Shown here in pieces: positions 37,842-47,168 of a stretch of 64,000 bases of DNA. Position numbers and translations under genes: made by a program. The notes below the pieces were generated by a model. It did no database searches, was not told the origin of the DNA, and saw nothing but the letters and a program-made list of their open reading frames with translations. This DNA is from Myxococcota bacterium. Lineage in GTDB: Bacteria > Myxococcota_A > UBA9160 > UBA6930. The stretch lies in NCBI GenBank assembly GCA_028277885.1, contig JANQFK010000027.1:1-64000 (forward strand). Reading direction: 5' to 3'. Numbering within the stretch: position 1 is the first letter of the stretch; each line of letters begins with the position of its first letter.

Positions 37842-40568
37842 ATGCGCTCCCTCCCCCCGATCCGGAACCCGATCCAGACCCTCTCGATCCTGCTGCTCTC
37901 GACCCTCCTGCTCGTCGCGCCCGCGGGCGCGGCGACGTTCCTGGCGAACTCCACCGTGGACGGCGTGGACGTGAACCCGGGGGACGGCATCTGCGCCAAC
38001 GCCGGGTCGAACTGCAGCCTGCGGGCCGCCGTCATGGAGGCGAACGCGCTCCCCGGCGCGGACACGATCGAGCTCCTGGAAGGGACCTACTCGCTGACGA
38101 TCCCCTCGGCCTCGAGCGACATCGATGCCTCCGTCGGCGACCTCGACATCGGGGGCGGAACCTTCGGCGGTGGAAACCAGCTCACGATCCAGGGCATAGG
38201 AGCGTCGAAGACGCTGATCACGACGAACCAGGCGAACCGGCTCTTCGAGGTTCCGGTCGATCTCGCCTGCTTCGCCTTCCAGGGCTGCGACACCCTCACG
38301 CTCCGGAACCTCGACCTGCGATCCGGAAACACCACCGGCCTCGGCGTGTTCGACCGCGGGGCCGCCATCTCGGCCAGCTCCCGGTTCGCCAACGTCTTCC
38401 TCGAGGACGTGCGGGTGGCGCAGAACTCCGGGAACTCCGTCGTCTTCAGCCAGGCCAATCTGACCGTCACCCGCACCGAGATCCTCGCCAACACCGGCTC
38501 GGGGATCCGCTTCCAGCGGGACACCGCGGCGCGGGACCTCACCATCATCGACAGCACCATCGAGAACAACAGCGGCACGGGCAGCTCCGGCGTGAGCATC
38601 GAGGAGGCGGACGACGTCGAGCTCACCAACGTCACCATCACCGGGAACCGCCTGCACGGGTACTTCCAGCAGCTCGGCACGGCCCGCCTCAACAACGTGA
38701 CGATCTCCGGCAACCAGACCGGCAACGGAATCGCCGGCATCGGCATCCTGTTCTTCCCGGGCCCCTTCCTGGTCGGACCCGACATCGAGGTGGTCAACTC
38801 GATCGTCACGGGCCACGGCGCCGGCGACATCCTGAGCCCCGGCCAGGATGCGAACGCCGTGCTTCCCACCTCGTTGGGCTACAACCTGATCGGCGACGGC
38901 GGGAGCGGCGCCTTCGGAGCCACCGGCGACGCCACCAACGCCGATGCGGCCCTCGAGTTCCTGGCCGACAACGGCGGCCCCGTCCGGACCCAGGCCCTCG
39001 GCCCCGGCAGCCAGGCCGTCGATACCGGCAACCCCGCCGTGCCGGGCACCGGCGGCACCTCCTGCGCCGCCACCGACGCCCGCGGCGAGTCGCGGCCCTT
39101 CGACGGCGACGACGACGGCACCCCCCGCTGCGACAAGGGCGCCTTCGAGGCCCAGGAGGTGCTGGTGGAGCTGGTCGAGCTCACCCTGACCAAGGACGAC
39201 GACGTGGATCCGGTCCAGGCCGGCGGCACCCTCGTCTACACCCTCACCGTCACCAACCCGGCCACGAGCACCGGCGACGCCAACAACGTCACCGTCACCG
39301 AGACCTACGACCCCAACGTGAGCTTCGTCTCGGCGGTTCCCGCCCCCACGGCGGGCAACGACACCTGGAACGTCGGCACCCTCACCCCGGGCCAGTCCAC
39401 CAACATCCTGGTCACCGTGGCCGTCGCCTCGCCGCTGCCCGACGGCACGCTCCTCGCCAACGCGGCCGAGGCCGTGGCCGACGAGGTGACCACTCCGGTG
39501 CCGGCCGACGAGCAGACCGAGGTGGGCAGCAACACCCTGCTGAGCGGCACCAAGACCGACAGCCCGGACCCCGTTGCGGCCGGCGCCCCGCTCACCTACG
39601 AGATCATGGTCGGCAACGACGCGGCCGCCAACGAGACCCTCACCAACGTCACGCTGGTGGAGACCTACGACCCGAACGTGATCTTCGTCTCCGCGGTGCC
39701 GCCGCCGGACGTGGGCGACGACCAGTGGAACCTCGGCGACCTCGCGCCGGGTGACTCCCAGACCATCAGCATCACCGTGCAGGTAGCGAGCCCGCTGCCC
39801 GACGGCACCAACCTGTTCAACTCCGCGATCGTGAGCGGCGACCAGGACGGCGGCCAGGTGACCGAGACCACGGTCGTGGACAGCTCCACCCAGCTCGCAC
39901 TCACGAAGACCGACTCCGTCGACCCGGTGCTCCCGGGAGCCCAGCTCGTCTACACCCTCGACTGGGCCAACGACCCGGGCGCCAACCAGGTGGCCACCAA
40001 CGCGACGGTGCTGGAGTCCTACCCGGCCGGCGTGAGCTTCGTCTCCGCCGTCCCGCCGCCGGACACCGGCGACAACGAGTGGGACCTCGGCAACCTCGCC
40101 CCCGGCGATTCGGGAACCATCGAGATCACCGTCCAGGTGAACGCCGGGGCGGGCAGCGTGCTCGACAACCAGGCCATGCTGGTCTCGGACCAGGAGACGG
40201 TGAACGCCGGCGAGGCGACCTTCGTCGGCATCCCGGTGCCGCCCACGGTGGACCTGAAGCTGAACGGCGTGGACGGCACCACCTACGCCAGCGGCCAGAC
40301 CTCGGTGCCCCTCGGCCTGAGCCTCGACCCGGGCACCTTCGCGGGCCAGCCCGGCGACTGGCTGATCGGCTTCTTCGGGCCCTTCGGCTCGGTGGGGATC
40401 CTGCTCTTCCAGCCGCTGCCGCTCGTCGAGTTCACGGACCTGACGCTGCCGCTGCCGCCGCTGGTGACCCCCGGCTCCTACACGTTCTTCTTCGCCGTGG
40501 ACACGTCCCCGAACGGGGCGTTCCAGGACAACGTCGCCGTCGACCTGGGCGAGGTGATCGTGTTCTGA
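37842..40568 (+). CDS. Secreted choice-of-anchor Q-type beta-helix protein with three DUF11 repeats
   Basis: 908 residues. Signal peptide ~1-31 (LSILLLSTLLLVAPAGAA). A parallel beta-helix-like region ~32-440 starts with the CSLRAAVMEANALPGAD signature and ends in ARGESRPFDGDDDGTPRCDKGAFE, the pair that brackets choice-of-anchor Q proteins. Three tandem DUF11-type Ig-like repeats follow (~450-790), each carrying a variant of SYxPxVxFVSAVPxP and LxPGxS. The C-terminal ~100 residues are hydrophobic and unassigned; there is no PEP-CTERM, LPXTG or sorting tail. Likely a cell-surface or extracellular structural or adhesive protein. DNA repeats across the DUF11 units are moderately conserved. Confidence 0.8.
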   Translation: MRSLPPIRNPIQTLSILLLSTLLLVAPAGAATFLANSTVDGVDVNPGDGICANAGSNCSLRAAVMEANALPGADTIELLEGTYSLTIPSASSDIDASVGDLDIGGGTFGGGNQLTIQGIGASKTLITTNQANRLFEVPVDLACFAFQGCDTLTLRNLDLRSGNTTGLGVFDRGAAISASSRFANVFLEDVRVAQNSGNSVVFSQANLTVTRTEILANTGSGIRFQRDTAARDLTIIDSTIENNSGTGSSGVSIEEADDVELTNVTITGNRLHGYFQQLGTARLNNVTISGNQTGNGIAGIGILFFPGPFLVGPDIEVVNSIVTGHGAGDILSPGQDANAVLPTSLGYNLIGDGGSGAFGATGDATNADAALEFLADNGGPVRTQALGPGSQAVDTGNPAVPGTGGTSCAATDARGESRPFDGDDDGTPRCDKGAFEAQEVLVELVELTLTKDDDVDPVQAGGTLVYTLTVTNPATSTGDANNVTVTETYDPNVSFVSAVPAPTAGNDTWNVGTLTPGQSTNILVTVAVASPLPDGTLLANAAEAVADEVTTPVPADEQTEVGSNTLLSGTKTDSPDPVAAGAPLTYEIMVGNDAAANETLTNVTLVETYDPNVIFVSAVPPPDVGDDQWNLGDLAPGDSQTISITVQVASPLPDGTNLFNSAIVSGDQDGGQVTETTVVDSSTQLALTKTDSVDPVLPGAQLVYTLDWANDPGANQVATNATVLESYPAGVSFVSAVPPPDTGDNEWDLGNLAPGDSGTIEITVQVNAGAGSVLDNQAMLVSDQETVNAGEATFVGIPVPPTVDLKLNGVDGTTYASGQTSVPLGLSLDPGTFAGQPGDWLIGFFGPFGSVGILLFQPLPLVEFTDLTLPLPPLVTPGSYTFFFAVDTSPNGAFQDNVAVDLGEVIVF

Positions 40569-40591
40569 GGCGGGCCGCCCGGCGGAGCGTG

Positions 40592-42388
40592 CTAGCGCGC
40601 AGCCTCGAGCCGCTGCTTCAGCGCCTCGAGCTCCGCGAGCAGCTCCTTCGGAACGCGGTCGCCGAAGTCGCCGTAGTAATCGTGGACGCCCTGGGCCTCG
40701 GCGAGCCAGGCCTCGACGTCGACGCGCAGCAGCTCCGCGAGGTCCTCCTTGCCGAGCTCGAGGCCCGAGACGTCGAGCTCGCCGTCGGCGGGGAGCTGGC
40801 CGATCGGGGTCTCGACCGCCTTCCCGGTGCCCTCGCAGCGGTTGAAGATCCACTCGAGGACGCGGCCGTTCTCGCCGAAGCCGGGCCACAGGAAGTCGCC
40901 GCCCTCGCTCTTGCGGAACCAGTTCACCATGTAGATGCGCGGGAGCTTGGCGCCGGCGTGGCGGCCGATGCTGAGCCAGTGGGCCCAGTAGTCCGCCATG
41001 TTGTACCCGCAGAAGGGCAGCATGGCCATCGGGTCCCGGCGCAGCACGCCGAGGGCGCCGGTGGCGGCGGCGGTCTTCTCGCTGCCCATGATCGAGCCCA
41101 GGAAGGTGCCGTGCTGCCAGTCCCGGGCCTCGAACACCAGCGGGATGGTGTGGGCGCGGCGCCCGCCGAACAGGATCGCGCTGATCGGCACGCCGTTCGG
41201 GTCCTCCCACTCGGGCGCGATCACCGGGCACTGGCTCGCCGGCGCCGTGAAGCGCGCGTTCGGGTGGGCGGCGTGCGACTCGGCGTGGGGGTGCCACTCG
41301 TGGCCGAGCCAGTTGGTGAGGGTCTCGGGGACCTCGTCGGTCATCTCCTCCCACCACACGTCGCCGTCCGGGGTGAGGGCACAGTTGGTGAACATGGAGT
41401 TCGCGTGGAGGGTCTTCATGGCGTTCGGGTTCGACTTCATGCTCGTGCCCGGCGCCACGCCGAAGAAGCCCGCCTCGGGGTTGATGGCGTAGAGCTGGCC
41501 GTCCTCGCCGAACTTCATCCAGGCGATGTCGTCGCCCACGGTCTCCACCTTCCAGCCCGGGAGGGTGGGGTTCATCATCGCGAGGTTGGTCTTGCCGCAG
41601 GCGCTGGGGAAGGCCGCCGCGACGTAGCGCACCGCGCCCTGGGGGCTGGTGAGCTTGAGGATCAGCATGTGCTCGGCGAGCCAGCCCTCGTCCCGCGCCA
41701 TCGCCGACGCGATGCGCAGTGCGAAGCACTTCTTGCCCAGCAGGGCGTTGCCGCCGTAGCCCGAGCCGTAGGACCAGATCTCCCGGGTCTCGGGGAAGTG
41801 CACGATGTACTTGTTGTCCGCGTTGCAGGGCCAGGGCACGTCCTGCTGGCCGGGCTCGAGGGGCGCGCCCACGGAGTGCATGCAGGGGATGAACTCGTCG
41901 TCGCCGAGCACGTCGAGCACGGCCTGGCCCATGCGGGTCATGGTGCGCATGCTCGCCACCACGTAGGGCGAGTCGCTGATCTGCACGCCGATGTGGGCGA
42001 TGTGGGAGCCGATGGGCCCCATGCTGAAGGGGATCACGTACATGGTGCGGCCGCGCATGCTGCCGCTGAACAGGCCCTTGAGCGTCTTGCGCATGTCCGC
42101 GGGGTCGTGCCAGTTGTTGGTGGGACCCGCGTCCACCTCGTTCTCGGAGCAGATGAAGGTGCGGTCCTCGACCCGGGCCACGTCGCCGGGATCGGAGAAG
42201 CACAGGTAGCTGTTGGGGCGCTTCTCGGGGTTCAGGGGACGCGCCGTGCCGGCCTCGACCAGCAGCCGGATCATCGAGTCGTGCTCCGCCTGGGAGCCGT
42301 CGCACCAGTGGACGCTCTGGGGCTGGCAGAGCGTCTCCATCTTCTTCACCCAGGCGAGGAGCTTCTCGTTCTTGGTCGTGGCACTCAT
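40592..42388 (-). CDS. pckG: Phosphoenolpyruvate carboxykinase (GTP)
   Basis: Interconverts oxaloacetate and phosphoenolpyruvate with GTP; first step of gluconeogenesis from TCA intermediates. 598 residues, normal for the GTP class. Signatures: [20 protein letters not shown], the P-loop [13 protein letters not shown], metal-binding [14 protein letters not shown], and [20 protein letters not shown] 42386-42388. It would feed sugar-phosphate synthesis for the glucan genes. Single-gene transcription unit; convergent with the preceding secreted-protein gene, 23 bp apart. Confidence 0.96.
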   Translation of the reverse strand: MSATTKNEKLLAWVKKMETLCQPQSVHWCDGSQAEHDSMIRLLVEAGTARPLNPEKRPNSYLCFSDPGDVARVEDRTFICSENEVDAGPTNNWHDPADMRKTLKGLFSGSMRGRTMYVIPFSMGPIGSHIAHIGVQISDSPYVVASMRTMTRMGQAVLDVLGDDEFIPCMHSVGAPLEPGQQDVPWPCNADNKYIVHFPETREIWSYGSGYGGNALLGKKCFALRIASAMARDEGWLAEHMLILKLTSPQGAVRYVAAAFPSACGKTNLAMMNPTLPGWKVETVGDDIAWMKFGEDGQLYAINPEAGFFGVAPGTSMKSNPNAMKTLHANSMFTNCALTPDGDVWWEEMTDEVPETLTNWLGHEWHPHAESHAAHPNARFTAPASQCPVIAPEWEDPNGVPISAILFGGRRAHTIPLVFEARDWQHGTFLGSIMGSEKTAAATGALGVLRRDPMAMLPFCGYNMADYWAHWLSIGRHAGAKLPRIYMVNWFRKSEGGDFLWPGFGENGRVLEWIFNRCEGTGKAVETPIGQLPADGELDVSGLELGKEDLAELLRVDVEAWLAEAQGVHDYYGDFGDRVPKELLAELEALKQRLEAAR

Positions 42389-42785
42389 CGAGTCGGTGGT
42401 CTCCCGAGTTGGCGGAAGGCGGCAGGGGCCCGCGAAAAAGCAATCATTGTACGCGATTCGGAGCGGCCGTCGGGGGGATCCTCCAGGGAATTCGCCGACC
42501 CGGGGTCACTCCCCTGGGGGCCGAACCCATCGCGCCCCACTTCGTCGCCGCTCTTCGAAGCAAGCACCGGGCCGCCAGCGTGAAGCCTCGCGAGGCCGCA
42601 GGGCCGGGGACAGGCGCCCGGAATCCGGGGCGCTTCGCGGTCCGCGACGCGCGCGGCACCCGCGGCCCGAAGCGTTGCCGCGTGGGGAGCCCGCTTCCCC
42701 AACCGGCCGGATCCGTGCCGGGTGCGAAGCGGGTTGCGGGGTCGCGGCTGGCCTCCCGACGGCGCGCGCGGGAGACTCCGGTGCC
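42389..42785. promoter_or_regulatory. 397-bp divergent intergenic region (pckG / isoaspartyl peptidase)
   Basis: No supported gene. A short AT-rich stretch at 42435-42458 contains TACAAT on the minus strand (complement of 42446-42451), a possible -10 element 58 nt upstream of pckG, though no convincing -35 is visible. The rest is GC-rich sequence with no repeats that I can see. Confidence 0.3.
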
Positions 42786-43742
42786 GTGACGTCCCCCTTC
42801 GCCCTCGCGGTGCACGGCGGCGCCGGACGCATCGCCGACGAGCGGGCCCGGGACCCCGGGCGTGCCGCCTACGACGCGGCCATCGCCCGTGCCCTCGCCG
42901 CCGGCGCGGCCGTGCTGGGCGGCGGCGGGGCGGCGCTCGAGGCGGTCCTCGCCGCCGTGGTGGTGCTCGAGGACGACGAGCTCTTCAACGCGGGCCGCGG
43001 AGCCGCGCTGTGCGCCGACGGCTCCGTGGAGCTCAGCGCCTCGGTGATGGACGGGGCCACCGCGCGGGTGGGCGGCGCGGTGGGGCTGCGGCGCACCCGC
43101 AACCCGGTGCTCGCCGCCGCCGCACTGCTCGACCACTCCCACTGCCTGCTGTTCGGCGAGCGCGCCGACGCCTTCGCCGAGCGCGCGGGCCTCGAGACCG
43201 CGTCCGAGGCCTGGTTCCGCACGCTGCGCCGGGACCGGCAGTGGCAGGCGCTCCGGGACCGCTCGCGGCTGCACCTCGACCACAACGTCGAGGCCCCGAT
43301 CGGGGAGGACGCCCACGGCACCGTCGGCGCCGTGGCGCGCGACCGCGAGGGGCGGCTCGCCGCCGCCACCTCGACGGGCGGGATGCTGAACCAGCTGCCG
43401 GGCCGCGTCGGCGACTCCCCGGTGGCTGGGGCGGGCACCTGGGCCGGCCCGGCCTGCGCGGTGAGCGCGACGGGGACCGGCGACGCCTTCTTCCGCGTCG
43501 CCTTCGCGCGACGCGTCGCGGACCTGGTGGAGCTGGCGGGCCTCTCCGCCGGAGCCGCGGCCGAGCGCGCCCTCGGCGAGGTACGGGCGCTCGGTGGAGA
43601 GGGCGGCTGCGTCCTGGTGGACGCGTCGGGTCGGGTCTCGGCGGCGCAGGAGAGCCCCCATCTCGTTCGCGGCTGGCTCGTCGAGGGCGAGCCGCCGAGC
43701 GCCGCCATCGGGCCCGACGACGCGCGGACGGTGGCCCTCTAG
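42786..43742 (+). CDS. Isoaspartyl peptidase / plant-type L-asparaginase (Ntn hydrolase)
   Basis: Cleaves beta-aspartyl dipeptides and often L-asparagine. 318 residues from GTG 42786. N-terminal ALAVHGGAGRI and DELFNAGRGAALCADGSVELSASVMDG-type segments (written in parts) are family hallmarks. The autocatalytic cleavage site is HGTVGAV, so Thr179 becomes the N-terminal nucleophile of the beta subunit; AATSTGG and the GTGDAFFRV segment follow. Its stop overlaps the convergent hydroxylase gene by 4 nt. Confidence 0.9.
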   Translation: MTSPFALAVHGGAGRIADERARDPGRAAYDAAIARALAAGAAVLGGGGAALEAVLAAVVVLEDDELFNAGRGAALCADGSVELSASVMDGATARVGGAVGLRRTRNPVLAAAALLDHSHCLLFGERADAFAERAGLETASEAWFRTLRRDRQWQALRDRSRLHLDHNVEAPIGEDAHGTVGAVARDREGRLAAATSTGGMLNQLPGRVGDSPVAGAGTWAGPACAVSATGTGDAFFRVAFARRVADLVELAGLSAGAAAERALGEVRALGGEGGCVLVDASGRVSAAQESPHLVRGWLVEGEPPSAAIGPDDARTVAL

Positions 43743-44416
43743 GGTGTCGGCTCGCCCCCGACCAGGCTGCGCGCCGTCGGCGAGGTCGCCACCTCGCGCC
43801 AGTCCGGCGCCGTCCCCAGCCAGCGATCCGCCTCGAGGCGCGTCACCCCGTAGCCGTAGTGCTCGTTCTTGAAGTGGTGCAGGCGGTGGTTCCGCCACAG
43901 CGCCTTGTAGTAGCGGGTGCGCGGCGCCACGCGGGTGTGGACCAGGAAGTGGACGATCTCGTAGTGGAGCGCGCAGAGCAGGTGGAAGGTGAGCGCCGTG
44001 AGGGCCAGCTCGGTGCTCGGCGTGAGGAGGAAGCACAGCGCCACCAGGATCGGCAGGCTGTAGACGAAGGAGTGCACCGGGATGAACAGGATCTCGTAGT
44101 TCCAGGGGTCGCGGTGGTGGGCGCGGTGCTTGCGCGGCACCCGGGGATCGAAGCTGCGCCCGGCGAAGCGGAAGGGCTTGCTGTGCAGGACGTAGACGTG
44201 GATCAGCCACTCCTGGACGGGCCACAGCGCCGCGATCACCGCCACGGGCACGAGGTCCCAGAGCGAGAAACCGCCCAGGGCGACGCGCGCCGTGCCGCAG
44301 GCCAGCACCGCCGCGGTGAGGAGCCGCGGGCTCGCATGCCGCGCGAAGATGGGCAGCGCCTCGCGCAGGCTGCCGGGCGAGTCCGCCGGGGAGGCGGGCA
44401 CGAAGGGCTCGCTCAC
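43739..44416 (-). CDS. Sterol desaturase / fatty acid hydroxylase superfamily membrane protein
   Basis: Di-iron membrane oxygenase of 225 residues. Several hydrophobic helices surround His-rich motifs: HVYVLH, HRAHHRD, HYEIVHFLVH and HRLHHF, the pattern that binds the diiron centre. GTG 44414-44416 overlaps the stop of the FadR-like regulator, so the two are translationally coupled. Likely hydroxylates or desaturates a fatty acyl chain or carotenoid-like lipid, fitting control by a FadR-type regulator; substrate unknown. Confidence 0.8.
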   Translation of the reverse strand: MSEPFVPASPADSPGSLREALPIFARHASPRLLTAAVLACGTARVALGGFSLWDLVPVAVIAALWPVQEWLIHVYVLHSKPFRFAGRSFDPRVPRKHRAHHRDPWNYEILFIPVHSFVYSLPILVALCFLLTPSTELALTALTFHLLCALHYEIVHFLVHTRVAPRTRYYKALWRNHRLHHFKNEHYGYGVTRLEADRWLGTAPDWREVATSPTARSLVGGEPTP

Positions 44417-45138
44417 GAGGCGCCCCCCGCGGCCGCGAAGGCCCGGGCGACGGCACGCTCGCCGCGCTGCATCAGCTCCCGCGCGCAACCCTCGGCGCGG
44501 CGTCCGTCGCGCCCGGCCACGGCCCGGACGATCGCCTCGTAGCCGGCGACGTCGCCGATCTCGTCGGCGAGCACGCGCACGAAGAGCTCGCGGCACTGGT
44601 CGTAGCTCGCACGCAGGGAGTTGTGGGCGAGCTGGTAGGCGACGTTGTCCGACGCCTCGACCAGCACCGACCACAGCTCGCTGGCGAGCTGCTGGAGCTG
44701 GGGAAGGTCCCCCGCCGCCACGCGCATGCGCGCGACCACCGCCTCGAGGGCCGCCACGGCCGCGTCGTCGGCGCGCTGGGCGGCGAGGCGCGCGATGTCC
44801 GGCGCCAGCACCGAGCGCACCTCGAAGATGCTGCGGATCACCGCGAGGTCGAGGTCGCCGGCGGGGCCCACGATCAGGTCCGCGAGCAGGTCGAGGCCCG
44901 CCGAGCGCCGGTAGTCCTGCACCTCCGAGGTGCCGCCGTGGCGCACCGAGATCAGGCCCGCCTGCTGGAGCCGGCGCAGGGCCTCGCGCACCGAGCTGCG
45001 GTTCACGCCCAGGGCCTCGCAGAGCACCCGCTCCGCCGGCAGCGGCGTCCCCGGCGGCCGGTCCCCGGCCACGATCTGGTCGCGCAGCTGCTCGTAGACC
45101 TCGTCGGTGAGGGAGCGGCGCGCGACGGGCTTCAGCAT
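44413..45138 (-). CDS. GntR-family transcriptional regulator, FadR/FCD subfamily
   Basis: 241 residues: N-terminal winged helix (~5-75, with LPAERVLCEALGVNRSSVRE and LQQAGLISVRHGG) and an all-helical FCD-type effector domain. FadR-type regulators bind acyl-CoA or small organic acids. A putative operator lies 31-54 nt upstream of the start, between this gene and the divergent JmjC/cupin gene. Co-expressed with the fatty-acid hydroxylase gene, it probably autoregulates and controls both directions; the effector is unknown. Confidence 0.88.
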   Translation of the reverse strand: MLKPVARRSLTDEVYEQLRDQIVAGDRPPGTPLPAERVLCEALGVNRSSVREALRRLQQAGLISVRHGGTSEVQDYRRSAGLDLLADLIVGPAGDLDLAVIRSIFEVRSVLAPDIARLAAQRADDAAVAALEAVVARMRVAAGDLPQLQQLASELWSVLVEASDNVAYQLAHNSLRASYDQCRELFVRVLADEIGDVAGYEAIVRAVAGRDGRRAEGCARELMQRGERAVARAFAAAGGAS

Positions 45139-45168
45139 GGCGAGGCCCAGGATGCAGCGCTATCGTCG

Positions 45169-45192
45169 GATTGTCAACTGGTCGGACAATCT
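45169..45192. promoter_or_regulatory. Putative FadR-like operator
   Basis: AACTGGTCGGAC at 45176-45187 matches the first 12 positions of the E. coli FadR consensus (AACTGGTCnGACCAGTT) exactly; the last positions diverge. It lies within an inverted repeat, GATTGTC (45169-45175) and GACAATC (45185-45191), 9 nt apart. Location between a FadR-like regulator and a divergent oxygenase gene supports an operator role. Confidence 0.6.
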
Positions 45193-45262
45193 TATCCTCG
45201 AGATCGGGTCGGGGACCGCCGACAAGACTCCGAGGACCTACCGAGCCCGCGAGGGGGGTCAG

Positions 45263-46150
45263 ATGCCCGAGGCCAGGCTGCTCCACATCGACCCCCGGAC
45301 CTTCCGGGAGCGCTTCGGTCGCGAGCCCTTCCCGATCCGCCACGGGCTCGCCGGCCACCCGCTCTTCGAGACCGAGGCGCTGATCGACCTGGCCCAGCGC
45401 AGCCCGGGCAACGTGCAGTGGCACCGGGGCGACCTGGCCCGGGACGAGACCGACCGCGGAGGCCTGTACAACACCTTCGGGAGCCGCGGCTTCGCCGGCA
45501 ACGCGCTCTCGATCCGGGAGACCCTGGAGCAGATCGAGACCAACGGCTCCTGGATGCTGATCCGCGACATCGGCTCCCTGCCCGGGTACGCGGAGCTGCT
45601 CGCGCGCAACCTGGGCGTGGTGCGGGAGCTGTGCGAGGGCGTGGTCCCCGGCATGCAGCGGCCGCGCTCGGACGTGGTGGTGGCGTCGCCGCGCTCGGTC
45701 ACGCCCTTCCACCTCGACGAGGAGCAGAACTTCCTGCTCCAGATCCGCGGCTGGAAGCAGGTCACCATCACCGATGGCCGCGACCCGGCGGTGCTCACCG
45801 AGGCGGACCTCGAGGCCTTCTACGCCGGCAACGGCGAGCTCCACCCCGGGCGCCTCGACGCCTGCCCGCGCCCCTTCGTCGCCCGGCTCGAGGCCGGCAT
45901 GGGGTCCCACATCCCGTCGCTCTTCCCCCACTGCGTCGAGAACGGCGACGAGGTCTCGGTGGCGATGACGACCTTCTTCTTCACCGCCGCCACGGAGCGC
46001 CGCCGCGACCTCTACAAGCTGAAGCGCCTGCAGCGCCGCCTGGGCCTGCCCGCCGCAGCGGTGGGCGCCCACCCCCGCCTCGACGCCGCCAAGCTCCTCG
46101 CCCTCGGCGCCGCCCGCCGCCTGCGCGCACCGTTCCGCGAGGCCGCGTAG
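45263..46150 (+). CDS. JmjC/cupin-8-type Fe(II)/2-oxoglutarate oxygenase
   Basis: 295 residues from ATG 45263, preceded by GAGGGGGG; an in-frame ATG at 45107 would overlap the divergent regulator and its operator, so I prefer 45263. The core TPFHLDEEQNFLLQIRGWKQ has the HxD iron ligands and the glycine-rich turn of the JmjC/cupin-8 fold. A basic C-terminal tail (KLKRLQRRLGL, LGAARRLRAPFREAA) follows. Bacterial members hydroxylate proteins, tRNA or small molecules; the target is unknown here. Divergent from the FadR-like/hydroxylase pair across the shared operator. Confidence 0.75.
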   Translation: MPEARLLHIDPRTFRERFGREPFPIRHGLAGHPLFETEALIDLAQRSPGNVQWHRGDLARDETDRGGLYNTFGSRGFAGNALSIRETLEQIETNGSWMLIRDIGSLPGYAELLARNLGVVRELCEGVVPGMQRPRSDVVVASPRSVTPFHLDEEQNFLLQIRGWKQVTITDGRDPAVLTEADLEAFYAGNGELHPGRLDACPRPFVARLEAGMGSHIPSLFPHCVENGDEVSVAMTTFFFTAATERRRDLYKLKRLQRRLGLPAAAVGAHPRLDAAKLLALGAARRLRAPFREAA

Positions 46151-46214
46151 CGGCCGGTCAATCCGGAGGCCGCGTAGCGGCCGGTCGATCCGGAGGCGGC
46201 ATAGCCGCCGGTCG
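46139..46214. repeat. Three tandem ~27-bp palindromic units between convergent genes
   Basis: Units at 46139-46165, 46166-46192 and 46193-46214 (last one shortened). Units 1 and 2 differ by one base. Each has a 6-bp stem with a 3-nt loop: GGCCGC/GCGGCC in the first two, GGCGGC/GCCGCC in the third, where both sides changed together and pairing is kept. The array begins in the last codons of the JmjC gene and ends at the CDF gene stop, so it could be a bidirectional terminator. Confidence 0.75.
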
Positions 46215-47156
46215 CTAGACGGCCTCGAGGTCCTCGGGCTCCGGCGAGTTCAGCTGGATCCGCACCCGGCCGGTCTCGGGGACCCGCCCGCGCACCCGCT
46301 CCTCCACGTCGTCGAGCACGGCCTCGATCTCCGTGGTGTCGAGGTCCTCCGCCAGATCGAGGTCGAGGTCCACGAAGACCTCGTCCACCCCGGAGTAGAG
46401 GGCGGCCAGCTGGTTGATCGCCTCCACGGCGGGCGTGTCGAGCACCACGGCCCGGATGCGATCGAGGTCCGGCTCGGGGAGCGAGCGCCCCGTGATCAGC
46501 GCGCGCGCCTGGCCCATCAGGAACAGCGCGCCCACCGCCATCATCACCGCGGCGGCCAGGGCGCCGGCGGCGTCGAAGGCGACGAAGCCCAGGGCCTGGT
46601 AGAGGCACAGCGCCACCAGCCCCACCACCGAGGTGAAGGTGCCGACGGCGTCGCGCAGCAGCGCGCTCTTCACCAGCGGGCGGTTCCCGCTGCGGAAGGC
46701 CGCGCCCAGGCTCCCGCCTCCCTCGCGGACCAGCTTGCGGGCGCTGAGGCTCACCGCCCAGCCGTTGGTCCCGATGGCGAGGACCAGCACCGCGATGGCG
46801 AGCAGCGGGGCCTCGAGGGGCTGGGGGTCCACGATCTGGCGCCAGCCCCGCCAGGCCGAGGGCCCCGCGCCCACCACCAGCATCGCCACCGCGGAGAGCA
46901 GGCTCCAGAAGAACGCCTCCCGCTCGTAGCCGAGGGGGTGGGCGGCGTCCCGCGGGCGGCGCGCACGGCGCTCGCCCACCACGAGCAGGGCCGAGCCGGC
47001 GCTGTCCGCCACGCCCTGGGCCATCTCGGAGAACACCACCGCGCTGCCCGTGATCAGCGCGACCACCAGGTTCGTCACCACGTCGAGGACGTCGACGAGG
47101 AAGGAGACGACGACGACGCGGCGGGCCGAGATGCCGGAAGACCGCTTCGCGGACAC
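46215..47156 (-). CDS. Cation diffusion facilitator family transporter
   Basis: Divalent-metal:proton antiporter, 313 residues. About six hydrophobic helices are followed by an acidic cytoplasmic domain rich in Asp (VDLDLDLAEDLD). The metal-site region of helix 2 reads EMAQGVADSAGSALL, and the HPxGxxRxE signature appears as HPLGYERE. Ion specificity (Zn, Fe, Mn) cannot be read from the sequence. Starts 12 nt downstream of the hemJ stop in the same direction, so possibly co-transcribed; a metal role near heme genes suggests iron, as inference. Confidence 0.85.
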   Translation of the reverse strand: MSAKRSSGISARRVVVVSFLVDVLDVVTNLVVALITGSAVVFSEMAQGVADSAGSALLVVGERRARRPRDAAHPLGYEREAFFWSLLSAVAMLVVGAGPSAWRGWRQIVDPQPLEAPLLAIAVLVLAIGTNGWAVSLSARKLVREGGGSLGAAFRSGNRPLVKSALLRDAVGTFTSVVGLVALCLYQALGFVAFDAAGALAAAVMMAVGALFLMGQARALITGRSLPEPDLDRIRAVVLDTPAVEAINQLAALYSGVDEVFVDLDLDLAEDLDTTEIEAVLDDVEERVRGRVPETGRVRIQLNSPEPEDLEAV

Positions 47157-47168
47157 GGCCTCCCCCGC

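Noticed and set aside
45107-45262. Upstream ATG start for the JmjC/cupin protein
   Set aside because: It would overlap the divergent regulator start and the operator; ATG 45263 has a strong ribosome site.
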